This document shows positions 1 to 8,402 of a DNA stretch of 64,000 nucleotides, piece by piece (within the stretch, counting starts at the first letter, position 1; each line of letters opens with the position of its first letter). The translations under genes and the position numbers were made by a program. The notes under the pieces are model-generated. The model was not told the DNA's origin, searched no databases, and saw nothing but the letters and a program-made list of their open reading frames with translations. The stretch comes from CAVPXC01 sp963709505. Lineage in GTDB: Bacteria > Chloroflexota > Anaerolineae > JAAEKA01. The stretch lies in contig CAVPXC010000026.1 of NCBI GenBank assembly GCA_963709505.1, positions 62,001-126,000 of the forward strand. The letters are read 5' to 3'.

Positions 1-924
1 GACATGTTGGTCGAGATGCGTCGGGTAGCCCTGCTGATCCTGTTCGGCACACTCTTCAACGTCGACTTCATGCCCGACATGCAACGCATGTGGAAGCCCA
101 TCATGCAACTGCTCGAGTATATCTCACCCGGCCTGTGGATCTTTTGGTCAGGCATGCCGCGGCCCAAGTACCGCCAGGCCAAGAAGGCGATGGATGGCTA
201 TCTGTACCGGCTCATTCGTGAGCGTCGTAGCGAGCTGGCGAAGTTCGGCGTCGAGCCTTCGCCCAGCGACTTGCTCGGCCAATTGGTCGCCCACTCCGGC
301 ATGAGCGATGACCTGATTCGCGACCAGTTGCTGACCATGCTGATCGCCGGGCACGACACCAGCACCGCGCTGTTGGCCTGGGTTCTGACAGTGATCGGCC
401 AGCACCCAGAAGCTATGGCCCAAATGCAAGCCGAGGTCGATGCCGTGATCGGCCGCCAGGATGAGCCGCCGAGCCTCGATCAGATCAACCGCCTGACCTA
501 CACCGACCAGGTGATCAAAGAAACCCTACGCCTCTACCCACCGATCCATGTTGGCCAGCGTCGGGCGGCGACGGATCTCAAGATTCAGGGCTATGACGTG
601 CCGGCCGGCACACGCATTATGTACTCGATTTTCCTCTCGCATCGAGACAAGAACCACTGGCAGGACCCGGAGGCCTTCTGCCCGGCCCGTTTCGACCGCA
701 GCAACGAGGAAAAGCGCCCACCGATGACCTATGTTCCCTTCGGCGGTGGCCCGCGTAATTGCATCGGCGCCGCCTTCGCCCAGGTCGAGTCGAAAGTCGT
801 CTTGGCGCGCCTGCTTCAGACCTTTGAGTTCGAGCTGCTCAACGGCAAGCAAATCAGGCCCCACATGGGCGCGACCCTCGAACCGCGTCCCAGTGTCGAT
901 ATGCGCATTCGAAGGCGGACCTAA
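1..924 (+). CDS. Cytochrome P450, 5' partial
   Basis: Haem-thiolate monooxygenase whose N-terminus lies outside the window; the frame is open from base 1. Visible landmarks are the I-helix motif AGHDTS, the K-helix ExxR (KETLR), the PERF-like FCPARF and the haem-binding loop FGGGPRNCIG, whose Cys is near residue 252 of the fragment. All catalytic landmarks are present. The next genes encode a CrtQ-like glycosyltransferase and a fused lycopene cyclase, so a carotenoid hydroxylase or oxygenase (compare CYP175-type beta-carotene hydroxylases) is a reasonable inference, but the substrate cannot be read from sequence. The family call is certain; the carotenoid role is contextual. Confidence 0.93.
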   Translation, partial: DMLVEMRRVALLILFGTLFNVDFMPDMQRMWKPIMQLLEYISPGLWIFWSGMPRPKYRQAKKAMDGYLYRLIRERRSELAKFGVEPSPSDLLGQLVAHSGMSDDLIRDQLLTMLIAGHDTSTALLAWVLTVIGQHPEAMAQMQAEVDAVIGRQDEPPSLDQINRLTYTDQVIKETLRLYPPIHVGQRRAATDLKIQGYDVPAGTRIMYSIFLSHRDKNHWQDPEAFCPARFDRSNEEKRPPMTYVPFGGGPRNCIGAAFAQVESKVVLARLLQTFEFELLNGKQIRPHMGATLEPRPSVDMRIRRRT

Positions 925-952
925 CCCGTGACCAACCATCCGGTACTACCGC

Positions 953-982
953 ACTATCTCACCATCTCACTTTCTCACTCCC
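953..982 (+). repeat. Short degenerate heptamer tract (TCTCAC type) before a start codon
   Basis: Three imperfect units built on TCTCAC run straight into the ATG of the glycosyltransferase at 983. There is no purine-rich ribosome binding site between tract and start. It belongs to the heptamer-array family seen throughout the window. Confidence 0.55.
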
Positions 983-2067
983 ATGCCCGCTCTGCATGAC
1001 TGGCGTCGCAACGCCACGTTGACCTTTGCCGCGATGCCGCTCAGCCTATGGGCTGAGCGTTCCTATCAGGCGATGCCGCGACTGGGCCATGGTGGAGTAC
1101 GCGGGCCGCTGCCTATGCTGTCGATCATCGTGCCGGCACGCAACGAGGCGCACAATCTCGTGCATCTGCTTCCTTCGTTGCAAAAGTTGCGCTACGCCGG
1201 TCCGGTGGAGGTGATCGTCGTCGACGACAACTCCACCGACGGCACGAGTTTCGTGGCCAGGGCCTATGGCGCCAAGGTGCTGTGCCTCAACCATCTGCCT
1301 GACGGCTGGAAAGGCAAGCCTAACGCCTGTCACCGCGGCGCGCAGGCAGCTCAAGGCCAGTGGTTGCTGTTCACCGACGCCGATACGGTTCACCAGCCAG
1401 ACAGTGCCGCACAGGTCGTCGACCACGTCGTCCGGAACCGGCTCGACGGCCTCAGCCTGTTTCTGAGGCAGGATTGCAACGGTTGGATCGACCGCCTGGC
1501 GCTGACCGCGGCCTATGCCGGTTTGTTCGCCGGCACCCGACCGCAGGACATGCTGCTCAACGGCCAGTACATCCTCCTGCGGCGCGACGTGTACGAGGCC
1601 AGCGGTGGCTTTGCCAGCGTGCACGGCGAGGCGCTTGAAGACGTGGCCCTCGGCACCCGTCTGCGAACGCTTCGTTACAACGTGCCGATGATGCTCGGCG
1701 AGGAAGCTGCGTCTGTGCGAATGTATGAAAACACCGCCCAGCTCTGGCATGGCATGAACCGTATGGGGGCAGACTCGCTGCGCTGGTCGGGCCGGGCGCC
1801 CTCTGGACCGCCCTATTTGTTACTGCATTGATGTCACCGATCGTCACGCTGATCGCCGTGTTGTTTGGTGGCCTGGATCGCCGCTGGCTGCCCGCATCCT
1901 GGGCCGCTGCGTCCCTGCCAATGATCCCGTGGGCCAGACGCTTTGGCAACGCACTCTGGGCCGCGGCCATCCCCATCGGCGCGCTCTTCGTCCAAGCCGC
2001 AGCCGTGAGCGGTATCCTCACCCGCTTGCTCGGCCGCGGTATGAAATGGAAGGGGCGTCGGGTGTAG
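983..2067 (+). CDS. Carotenoid-type family 2 glycosyltransferase (CrtQ-like), frameshifted
   Basis: GT-A glycosyltransferase of the CrtQ (diaponeurosporenoate glycosyltransferase) type. The first frame (983-1831) carries the nucleotide-sugar binding strand LSIIVPARNE, the VVDDNSTDGT motif, the substrate-loop DGWKGKPNAC and the metal-binding TDADT. The C-terminal membrane part continues in another frame: a hydrophobic stretch begins near 1780 and runs to 2067, ending in the typical WKGRRV. The switch lies between about 1745 and 1800 and is best explained by one indel. The neighbouring lycopene cyclase and P450 suggest it glycosylates a carotenoid or apocarotenoid. Without the frame repair the product would lose its membrane anchor. 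Confidence 0.82.
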
Positions 2068-2071
2068 TGTC

Positions 2072-2201
2072 GGAGTGTCGGAGTGTCAGAGTGTCAGGTG
2101 CCGGACTCTGCTACACCTGACACTCTGACACTTGACACCTGACACTTGACACCTGACACTTGACACCTGACACCTGACACTTGACACTCCGACACTCCGC
2201 C
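2072..2201. repeat. Heptamer array (TGACACY type) with foldback
   Basis: The segment is made almost wholly of 7-nt units such as TGACACT and TGACACC. The left part is in the opposite orientation, so a perfect stem of about 19 bp forms around 2086-2140 (AGTGTCAGAGTGTCAG pairs with its complement). The array ends one base before the lycopene cyclase ATG at 2202, so it forms that gene's 5' leader. Confidence 0.85.
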
Positions 2202-3017
2202 ATGACCTACTTCGGCTTCCTCCTCCGCTTTCTCGGTATCCCAATCGTGCTTCTCGGCATCGTCGCGTACCTCGATCATCGCCGTGGACGCGCCGTACCG
2301 CCGAATTTCCGCGCCTGGCCGCTTTGGGCCGCCATCGCACTGCACGTCGTTGTCGCCGTGGTCTACACAACGCCCTGGGATAATTACCTGGTTGCCACGG
2401 GCGTGTGGTATTACAACCCGGCATTGGTCACCGGGATCGTGCTAGGCTGGGTGCCGATCGAGGAATACACGTTCTTTGTGGTCGAGACCATTCTGGCAGG
2501 CCTGTGGATTGCTTTTCTGATGCGCCGGATGCGTTTCGATAACCCAGGGCCGTTACAGCCACGCTGGCGCATTGTGCCGGTCGCCATTCTGGGCATCATC
2601 TGGCTCGGCAGCGTGGCCCTGCTGATCTCCGGCTGGCCTCCCGGTACGTATCTGTCGCTGTTGCTGGCCTGGGCCTTGCCGCCCATCATGCTGCAGCTCG
2701 GCTTTGGCGGCGATATCCTGCGCCGCTACGGCCGGCTGGTGTTGACGGTAATCGTCTCGTTGACGCTCTACCTCAGCGTCGCCGATTTCTTCGCCATCGG
2801 CTCGGGCACTTGGGAGATCAATCCGGCCCAGTCTCTGCATTGGCTGATCGGCGGCGTGCTGCCCATGGAGGAGGTTATCTTCTTCCTGATCACGAGCGTG
2901 CTCGTAACATTCGGTATCGTGCTGGTCCTTGCCCGAGAGAGCCACGAGCGTTTCGCCCAGATCCGAGAGATGATCGCGGTGCGGCGTGGTAAGTCGCCAA
3001 AGAGTGAAAAACCATGA
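2202..3017 (+). CDS. crtYcd: Fused heterodimer-type lycopene cyclase (CrtYc-CrtYd)
   Basis: Integral membrane protein of 271 aa converting the ends of lycopene to ionone rings. Both halves of the CrtYc/CrtYd type are present. The first has TTPWDNYL, GVWYYNP and the acidic PIEEYTFF motif (around residue 80). The second repeats the pattern with the GTWEINP, HWLIGGVLP and PMEEVIFF motifs near the C-terminus. About seven hydrophobic segments are visible. The ATG at 2202 directly follows the heptamer array; an upstream in-frame TTG at 2181 lies inside the repeat and is unlikely. The stop overlaps the next start by 4 nt (ATGA), implying translational coupling to the acyltransferase. Confidence 0.9.
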   Translation: MTYFGFLLRFLGIPIVLLGIVAYLDHRRGRAVPPNFRAWPLWAAIALHVVVAVVYTTPWDNYLVATGVWYYNPALVTGIVLGWVPIEEYTFFVVETILAGLWIAFLMRRMRFDNPGPLQPRWRIVPVAILGIIWLGSVALLISGWPPGTYLSLLLAWALPPIMLQLGFGGDILRRYGRLVLTVIVSLTLYLSVADFFAIGSGTWEINPAQSLHWLIGGVLPMEEVIFFLITSVLVTFGIVLVLARESHERFAQIREMIAVRRGKSPKSEKP

Positions 3018-3637
3018 ACGAACCCGCCACGAACCTGCTCTGGATCGCCTTTGCCTACCTGTGCGGCGCGCTGCCACTGAGCTACTGGCTGGGCAAGGTC
3101 TTTCTGCACGTCGACATCCGTCAATACGGCGACGGCAACCCTGGCGGCGCTAACGTCTGGAAGGCCGGCGGCAAGTGGTGGGGCTTGACGGCGATCATCA
3201 TGGATGGATTCAAGGGCCTGATTCCCGTCGCCCTGGCCAACTTCCAAGGCGGCGTGACCGGCTGGGCGCTGGTGGCGGTCTGCCTTGCGCCAATCCTGGG
3301 CCACGCCTATACGCCATTCCTGGGCTTCAATGGCGGCAAGGCGCTGGCGGTGTCCTTCGGAATCTGGACCGGCTTGACTGAGTGGCAGGGGCCGATCGTT
3401 TTGGGCCTTGCCTTTGTGCTGTGGCTGAAGATACTCAGGATCGAGGGCTGGGCCATCCTGGCCGGCATGCTGACCTTACTGGTCTACTTTTTGTTGACGC
3501 AGGCGCCTGTCACTTGGTTGGCTGTTTGGCTGGGCAACTTTCTGCTCTTCATGTGGAAACAACGCGCCGATTTCCGGCGCCGCCCTGACCTCCGCAAGGG
3601 TATCTTGGGCCGCTTCTTCCCCGAACCCAGCAATTGA
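3014..3637 (+). CDS. plsY: PlsY-like glycerol-3-phosphate acyltransferase
   Basis: Polytopic membrane protein of 207 aa in the PlsY family, which transfers acyl groups from acyl-phosphate to glycerol-3-phosphate. PlsY landmarks include the N-terminal GALPLSYWLG, the GDGNPGGANVWKAGG motif and the later GHAYTPFLGFNGGKALA. It is coupled to the lycopene cyclase by an ATGA overlap. Because staphyloxanthin-like pathways pair a glycosyltransferase with an acyltransferase, a role in acylating a glycosyl carotenoid is conceivable. The conserved PlsY motifs argue first for ordinary phospholipid synthesis. Confidence 0.85.
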   Translation: MNEPATNLLWIAFAYLCGALPLSYWLGKVFLHVDIRQYGDGNPGGANVWKAGGKWWGLTAIIMDGFKGLIPVALANFQGGVTGWALVAVCLAPILGHAYTPFLGFNGGKALAVSFGIWTGLTEWQGPIVLGLAFVLWLKILRIEGWAILAGMLTLLVYFLLTQAPVTWLAVWLGNFLLFMWKQRADFRRRPDLRKGILGRFFPEPSN

Positions 3638-3662
3638 ACTCCCTGCCGTTTTGTGCTATGAT
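3634..3662 (+). promoter_or_regulatory. Sigma-70-type promoter for the lipoprotein gene
   Basis: TTGAAC at 3634-3639, a 17-bp spacer and TATGAT at 3657-3662. The predicted start of transcription is near 3669, giving a leader of about 40 nt for the gene starting at 3711. The -35 box overlaps the stop codon of the acyltransferase gene. Confidence 0.6.
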
Positions 3663-3710
3663 GGCCCGACCTAGCACGTCCGACCGTGCAAAGAGGAACT
3701 CGAGCAACCC

Positions 3711-4442
3711 GTGAGCAGGCTCAAGAGCGTTTCATTCCTGACGATACTATCCCTGGCACTGGGGGTTTCGGCCGCCGCGTGTACGATGCCGGCCCCGATT
3801 CAAGCGCCATCCAACGCGGAAATGCCAATGCAACCGCAGACTCCGCCGCCAGAGCCGTTCGTCGAAGTGCCCGAGATGGCCTTCGTCGCGTCCGATCAAC
3901 CCCTGCCCGACGGGCCGGTCAGCGGCTTGACCGGCTTATACGGCGAGTATGGTTCGCCGATACTCTCGACCAGTCGTATCGAACAAAGCCGGTTGCTCAG
4001 CAACCGCTATCCGGTCGAGTTGGAAGCGATCGGAGCGCAGTTAATCGAAGTGTTCGGGCAGATCGGCGGCGGCAAGTTGAGTGTCGACTCCTGGAAGCCA
4101 CTGGTTTGGGACGAAGCCGGCCAACTGGCAGTTGCCCGGACGCATCTCGATCACCTTGCCCCGGCTTTAGCCAGTTACAACTGGGCACGAATTGCACGGC
4201 CCGATTTTGCCGAAACCAGCAGCCAGTATCATCCCACCGAGGAACAGCTTAGAGCACTTTCCGTCGATCTCTTTGGGTATGACACTGCTGGCAACCGGAT
4301 CATCTGGCGGGCACAAGGCCCGGACATGCCTCCGCAAAAGCCGCTGGTGCGCCGCTATTCGGCGCTGTACATCACTACCGACCCGGCGGACAAAATGCCG
4401 AGCGAGATGTTCGTGACAATCGAAGGATACGTCGAAGAGTAA
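3711..4442 (+). CDS. Putative lipoprotein of unknown function
   Basis: A 243-aa secreted protein starting at GTG 3711. It has a basic N-terminus, a hydrophobic stretch (about residues 7-22) and a Cys after VSAAA that could serve as a lipobox, followed by a Pro-rich linker (about residues 25-50). The remaining 190 residues are soluble with no family I recognise. It has its own promoter and no coupling to its neighbours, so no function is offered. Confidence 0.7.
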   Translation: MSRLKSVSFLTILSLALGVSAAACTMPAPIQAPSNAEMPMQPQTPPPEPFVEVPEMAFVASDQPLPDGPVSGLTGLYGEYGSPILSTSRIEQSRLLSNRYPVELEAIGAQLIEVFGQIGGGKLSVDSWKPLVWDEAGQLAVARTHLDHLAPALASYNWARIARPDFAETSSQYHPTEEQLRALSVDLFGYDTAGNRIIWRAQGPDMPPQKPLVRRYSALYITTDPADKMPSEMFVTIEGYVEE

Positions 4443-4472
4443 GCGGACTTCGCCGCACATCGAATCAAACAT

Positions 4473-4566
4473 CAGAGACTGGTCGGACCGGCGGGTACGT
4501 GCTGGTCGAGTAGGCTTTTTTGCCGTATCGAGACCAGTGCGTACTCGCCGGTCCGACCAGTCTCTG
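4473..4566. repeat. Long foldback element, 27-bp outer arms
   Basis: Arms 4473-4499 and 4540-4566 are complementary over 27 bp with one mismatch. Inside, a second imperfect stem (CTGGTCGA against TCGAGACCAG) closes on a loop containing a run of six T. It fills the gap between the lipoprotein and the URO-D family gene and could act as a terminator or be a small mobile element. Confidence 0.8.
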
Positions 4567-4581
4567 GACAGGAACACATCC

Positions 4582-5565
4582 ATGACCCCCATGACGAAAC
4601 GCGAACGCCTGAAAGCCACCGTAGCCGGCGAGGCGGTCGATCGGCCCGCCGTAGCGCTGTGGCGCCATTTTCCCGGCGACGATGCGCGGCCGGACGATTT
4701 GGCCGCGGCCCACATCTGGTGGCAGCAAACCTATGAGTGGGACCTGCTCAAGGTCACCCCATCGAGCTCCTACTGCGTACTTGATTGGGGCATGCGGGCA
4801 GCCTGGCAAGGCGGCGACGAAGGCACATGGAAGTACCAGAACACGGTCATCGACGAGCCCGAGGACTGGGCGCGCCTGGCCGTGCTGAACCCCACTGCCG
4901 GTTCGTTGGGTGCAGCCAGGGAGGCGGTCGCGCAGGTCTGTGCAGCCGTAGGCGACAATGTGCCCGTGCTGATGACCATCTTCAGCCCGCTTTCCCAGGC
5001 CAAAAACCTCTCCGGGCCAAACCTATTGTCCCATCTGCGCCACCATCCGGACGCAGTACTGGCCGGCCTTGAGATCATCACCGAAACCATTCTGCGCTAC
5101 GTCGATGCGCTGCGCTCGACAGGCATTGCCGGGATCTTCTACGCCGCGCAGCTGGCCGAACCCAGTCGCCTCAGCCGTCCGGAATACGAGCGCTTCGGCC
5201 GGCCGCTTGATCTACGCATCCTGGAAAACACCCGCGATCTGTGGTTCAACATGGTCCATCTCCACGGCCCCAACGGGTACTTCGACCTGCTGGCCGACTA
5301 TCCGGTTCAGGCGATCAACTGGCACGACCGCGAGGCGGGACCAAGCTTAGCCCAAGCCGCTGCCATGTTCCCCGGCGCGCTCTCCGGCGGCCTCGACCGC
5401 TGGACCGTACACCGCGGCACGCCGGACCAAGTCCGCCACGAAGCCGCCGACGCTATCGCCCAAACTGGCGGCCGGCGACTTATTCTCTCCACCGGTTGCG
5501 TTGCCATGACCAATTCGCCCTTAAGCACCCTGCGCGCAGCACGCGGGAGTGTGGAAGTGAGATAG
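4582..5565 (+). CDS. Uroporphyrinogen decarboxylase (URO-D) family protein
   Basis: A 327-aa TIM-barrel protein with the N-terminal MTKRERLKATVAGEAVDRP that marks the URO-D/methyltransferase superfamily. Later motifs include PVLMTIFSPL, the DALRSTGIAG region, and the C-terminal INWHDRE and GGLDRW segments. The ATG at 4582 fits the family start; an upstream in-frame start at 4537 lies in the foldback element. True HemE arginine motifs are not evident, so a HemE-like or corrinoid methyltransferase-like role cannot be separated. It stands alone, and its last codons run into a heptamer array. Confidence 0.8.
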   Translation: MTPMTKRERLKATVAGEAVDRPAVALWRHFPGDDARPDDLAAAHIWWQQTYEWDLLKVTPSSSYCVLDWGMRAAWQGGDEGTWKYQNTVIDEPEDWARLAVLNPTAGSLGAAREAVAQVCAAVGDNVPVLMTIFSPLSQAKNLSGPNLLSHLRHHPDAVLAGLEIITETILRYVDALRSTGIAGIFYAAQLAEPSRLSRPEYERFGRPLDLRILENTRDLWFNMVHLHGPNGYFDLLADYPVQAINWHDREAGPSLAQAAAMFPGALSGGLDRWTVHRGTPDQVRHEAADAIAQTGGRRLILSTGCVAMTNSPLSTLRAARGSVEVR

Positions 5566-5646
5566 TGAGGTAGTTCTAAGTACCTGACCCTCCTGCACCT
5601 GACACTCCAACACTCTCTAACTATCTCACTGCCTCACTATCTCACT
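5553..5646. repeat. Heptamer array (TCTCACT / CTGACAC types) with foldback
   Basis: GTGAGATAGTGAGG on the left pairs with the CTATCTCACT units on the right, with CTGACACTCC and CAACACTC units between. The left end overlaps the last codons of the URO-D gene, and the right end abuts the NUDIX ATG at 5647. Confidence 0.8.
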
Positions 5647-6144
5647 ATGACCCCCTTCCTCTTCTGCCCCTACTGCGCCACATCGCTCAAGCCGCGGCTG
5701 CTCTTCGGTAAAGAACGGCCGGCGTGCGAGTCGTGCGGCTTCGTCCAGTTTCAGGATCCAAAGGTTGCCGCGTCGGCGCTGGTGACCGAAGGGGATCACG
5801 TGCTGCTGATTTGCCGCGGCGTGCCGCCGCGCAAAGGGTTTTGGGCGATGCCGGCCGGGTTCGTGGAGGTGGATGAACTGCCCGAACAGACGGCGGTACG
5901 CGAGGCCGCTGAGGAAACCGGCCTGCAGATTGCGCTCGACGGCCTGTTGGCGATCCGAGGCATGACCAACCCCGACAAGCCGGGCATTTTGATTTACTAT
6001 CGCGGCCACCCCATCGGAGGCCGCTTGCAGGCCGACGACGACGTGAGCGAAGCACGCTGGTTTGCGGCGTCAGAAATTCCCTGGGATGAGTTAGCCTTCG
6101 AAACCACCCGCGAGATGTTACAGCTCTGGACCACCACGCTCTAG
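5647..6144 (+). CDS. NUDIX hydrolase with N-terminal zinc ribbon
   Basis: A 165-aa protein hydrolysing nucleoside diphosphate-linked substrates. A zinc ribbon (CPYC then CESC, residues about 8-34) precedes the NUDIX fold. The NUDIX box G-x5-E-x7-REUxEExGU is complete (GFVEVDELPEQ then REAAEETGL, around residues 76-100). The zinc ribbon resembles NudC/NADH-pyrophosphatase relatives, but the specificity motif cannot be assigned. The start codon follows a heptamer tract with no Shine-Dalgarno sequence. Confidence 0.9.
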   Translation: MTPFLFCPYCATSLKPRLLFGKERPACESCGFVQFQDPKVAASALVTEGDHVLLICRGVPPRKGFWAMPAGFVEVDELPEQTAVREAAEETGLQIALDGLLAIRGMTNPDKPGILIYYRGHPIGGRLQADDDVSEARWFAASEIPWDELAFETTREMLQLWTTTL

Positions 6145-6152
6145 GGTATTCT

Positions 6153-7875
6153 ATGTTCGAACTCAATTCTCCACACCATCCGCCAGGCCTACTCCGGCGA
6201 GGTCGCTAAACGCCACGTAGCCTGCCTGAGCCAGTATCATCGCATCCAGGCCAGTCCGGGCTATCGCGAGGCCGCTCAGTACGTCCAGCGTCAGCTCAAC
6301 ATGGCCGGTTTGTGCAACGAACTGCTCAGCTTCCCAGCCGACCACGCCACGCGTTTCTGGACCATGGAGAGCTTTCAGGAGTGGGCCTGTGCCAAGGCGA
6401 CCCTGGATCTGATGCAGGATGGCCATCGCCTGGAGCGCCTCTGCGATTTCCAGGCCGCGCCGATCTCCATCATCCAGCGCAGCGCCCCGGTGGACGGCAT
6501 CTTCGAAATCATGGTACTGGACGACGGAACCGAAGAGGCGCATTATCGCGATCTGGACGTGACCGGCAAGATCGTGCTAACCGATGGCGACCTGCGACGG
6601 GTGCTCGATCTTGCCGTGCGCCGCCGCGGCGCTGTTGGGATTCTCTTTGATGGTATGAGCCAGACCGCGCCTGGTCGCAGCCCGCTCGACCTGCCGGACG
6701 CTCGACAGTATACTTCATTCTGGTGGGGCAAGAACGACCCGAAATGCTTCGGGTTCGTGCTGACCCCGCGCCAAGGTCGTGAGTTGCGCAGCAACCCAAC
6801 GGCGCGTTTGCGAGCGCACGTCGTCAGCACCTTTTGCGACGGCGCCTTCGAAGTGGTCACCGCCTTCATCCCTGGCGAGACCGATCAAGAGGTCGCGGTC
6901 CTCTCGCATCTTTGCCACCCCCAGCCCTCGGCCAACGACAACGCCTCCGGCGCGGCCGCGACGATTGAGGTCGCAGCGACGTTGCACGAGCTGATCAGCG
7001 ATGGCCTCCTGCCGCCGCCCAGGCACGGCATTCGCTTCCTATGGATGCCGGAGATGACCGGCACGTTCGCCTACTTGTCTACCTTCGAGGATCGCTTGCC
7101 GCGCATGATCGCCGGCGTGAACCTCGATATGGTTGGCCAGGACCAGGACCGCTGCCATAGCACCTTCAATATCGAGCAGCCGCCCGAATCCATGGCCTCG
7201 TTTGCACCCGTCCTGCTGGCGCGGTTGTGGGACGCGCTCATGCGGATCGAGGCAGATAGCACCCAGGCCCCTCTATCCGGAGCAGTGCGTCACGCGGTAA
7301 CGCCGTTTAGCGGCGGCAGCGACCACTACATTCTGTCCGACCCGACGGTCGGTGTCCCAACGCCGATGCTTATCCAGTGGCCCGATCGTTTCTATCACAC
7401 CTCGGAGGATACGCTCGACAAGGTGGACCCGGTGATGCTCGCCCGCATCGGCAGCCTGGCTGCAGGGTACGCCTACACTGTGGCATGCGCGGGCGAGAAC
7501 GAGTCCACATGGCTCGGCCAGGAAATCGTCACGCTCCACACCTGCCGGCTGACACAATACGCGCAAAGTGCGATCAACGACGTTTTAGCTACCGACGACG
7601 CCGAAGAGATCGGCCGGTTGGCGGCCGAGATGCGTCAAGCTGCGGCCTATCGCGTCGATCGAGACAAGGCTGTGCTCGAAAGCCTCCTGCGGCTGTGGCC
7701 CGGGGCCAGCGAGCTGACCCGAGAGCTCGGCCAACATCTTGACGAAGCGTTTCGCCGCGAGCAAGGCCGGGTGGAGGCAGTCTGCCGGCAACGCGCGCTG
7801 CTCTCGGCGTTGACGACCTTCCACAGCCTGCAACCAGTGACGACGATCCCTGGCGGCAGATTGCAGGCCACGTGA
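6153..7875 (+). CDS. M28/DUF4910-type aminopeptidase, 5' frameshift
   Basis: Zinc peptidase-like protein. Metal-binding signatures of the DUF4910/M28 fold are visible: LSHLCHPQPSANDNASG (His and Asp ligands), WMPEMTGT (catalytic Glu region), GVNLDMVG and FYHTSEDTLD. The long frame opens at ATG 6301, but coding-quality sequence continues upstream in that frame (HTIRQAYSGEVAKRHVACLSQ) without a start. The ATG at 6153 is one base out of phase, so one base is probably missing near 6164. The C-terminus overlaps the next frame (GTGA at 7872), which may be its own C-terminal domain. Substrate unknown. Confidence 0.78.
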
Positions 7876-8180
7876 TCCCCGAACGTCTCTATCGCGGCCC
7901 CATGGCCTTCCTCAGCATCGTCGACGAAGGCCCCCCGGAGGAGCGCGACGCCCTATGGGAGACCGGCCGCAAGGCTGGTAGAGATTGGCTCACGGCCCGA
8001 ACCCTGGCCGAATACTGGATCGACGGCCAGCGCACCCTTGGCGAAATCGTGAACCTTGTCCAGCTCGAAGCCGGCCGAGCCTACGGCCCCGAGATCCTGG
8101 CCTATTGCCAGTTCCTGGCCATCAAAGGGGTCTTGACCCTGCATCCAAAGAACCAAACCACTGAAGTATCAATCGCCTAG
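7872..8180 (+). CDS. Winged-helix-like C-terminal partner of the DUF4910 peptidase
   Basis: A 102-aa protein starting at GTG 7872 and overlapping the preceding stop. The opening PERLYRGPM and the later IDGQRTLGEIVNLVQLEAG resemble the C-terminal helical domain carried by longer M28/DUF4910 proteins. It is therefore either a coupled small partner or the detached end of the same protein after a frameshift; I favour the latter moderately. Its stop codon lies inside the left terminus of the inverted-repeat element that follows. Confidence 0.55.
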   Translation: MIPERLYRGPMAFLSIVDEGPPEERDALWETGRKAGRDWLTARTLAEYWIDGQRTLGEIVNLVQLEAGRAYGPEILAYCQFLAIKGVLTLHPKNQTTEVSIA

Positions 8181-8309
8181 TGCTCTGTTAGGTTGAAAAG
8201 TGTGAGTGTCATCCTGAGGCTTGGCGAAGGATCTCGACGTTGAAAGGCCGAGATCCTTCGCCAAGCCTCAGGATGACACGGTGTAAAATCTAACTTAACA
8301 GCGCACTAG
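8177..8309. mobile_element. MITE-like inverted-repeat element
   Basis: A 133-bp element bounded by CTAGTGC and GCACTAG. The outer arms (TAGTGCTCTGTTAGGTT against its near-complement) enclose a perfect inner stem of about 30 bp, TGTCATCCTGAGGCTTGG... with the loop near 8236-8248. It has no coding capacity. The inner sequence resembles widespread bacterial repeats beginning TGTCATCCTGAG. It supplies the stop codon of the preceding gene. Confidence 0.75.
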
Positions 8310-8320
8310 TCCTAATGGCA

Positions 8321-8402
8321 GTCCTACCTCAGCCTACCATCCCACCATTGACTGGTCTACCAGTTTACCAATCTACCAACCTACCACTCTACCGTCTCAC
8401 CC
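8321..8402 (+). repeat. Heptamer tract (CTACCAN type)
   Basis: About nine degenerate 7-nt units (CTACCAT, CTACCAG, TTACCAA, CTACCAA and so on) lead directly to the ATG of the PHP gene at 8403, ending in GTCTCACCC. No Shine-Dalgarno sequence is visible. Confidence 0.75.
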
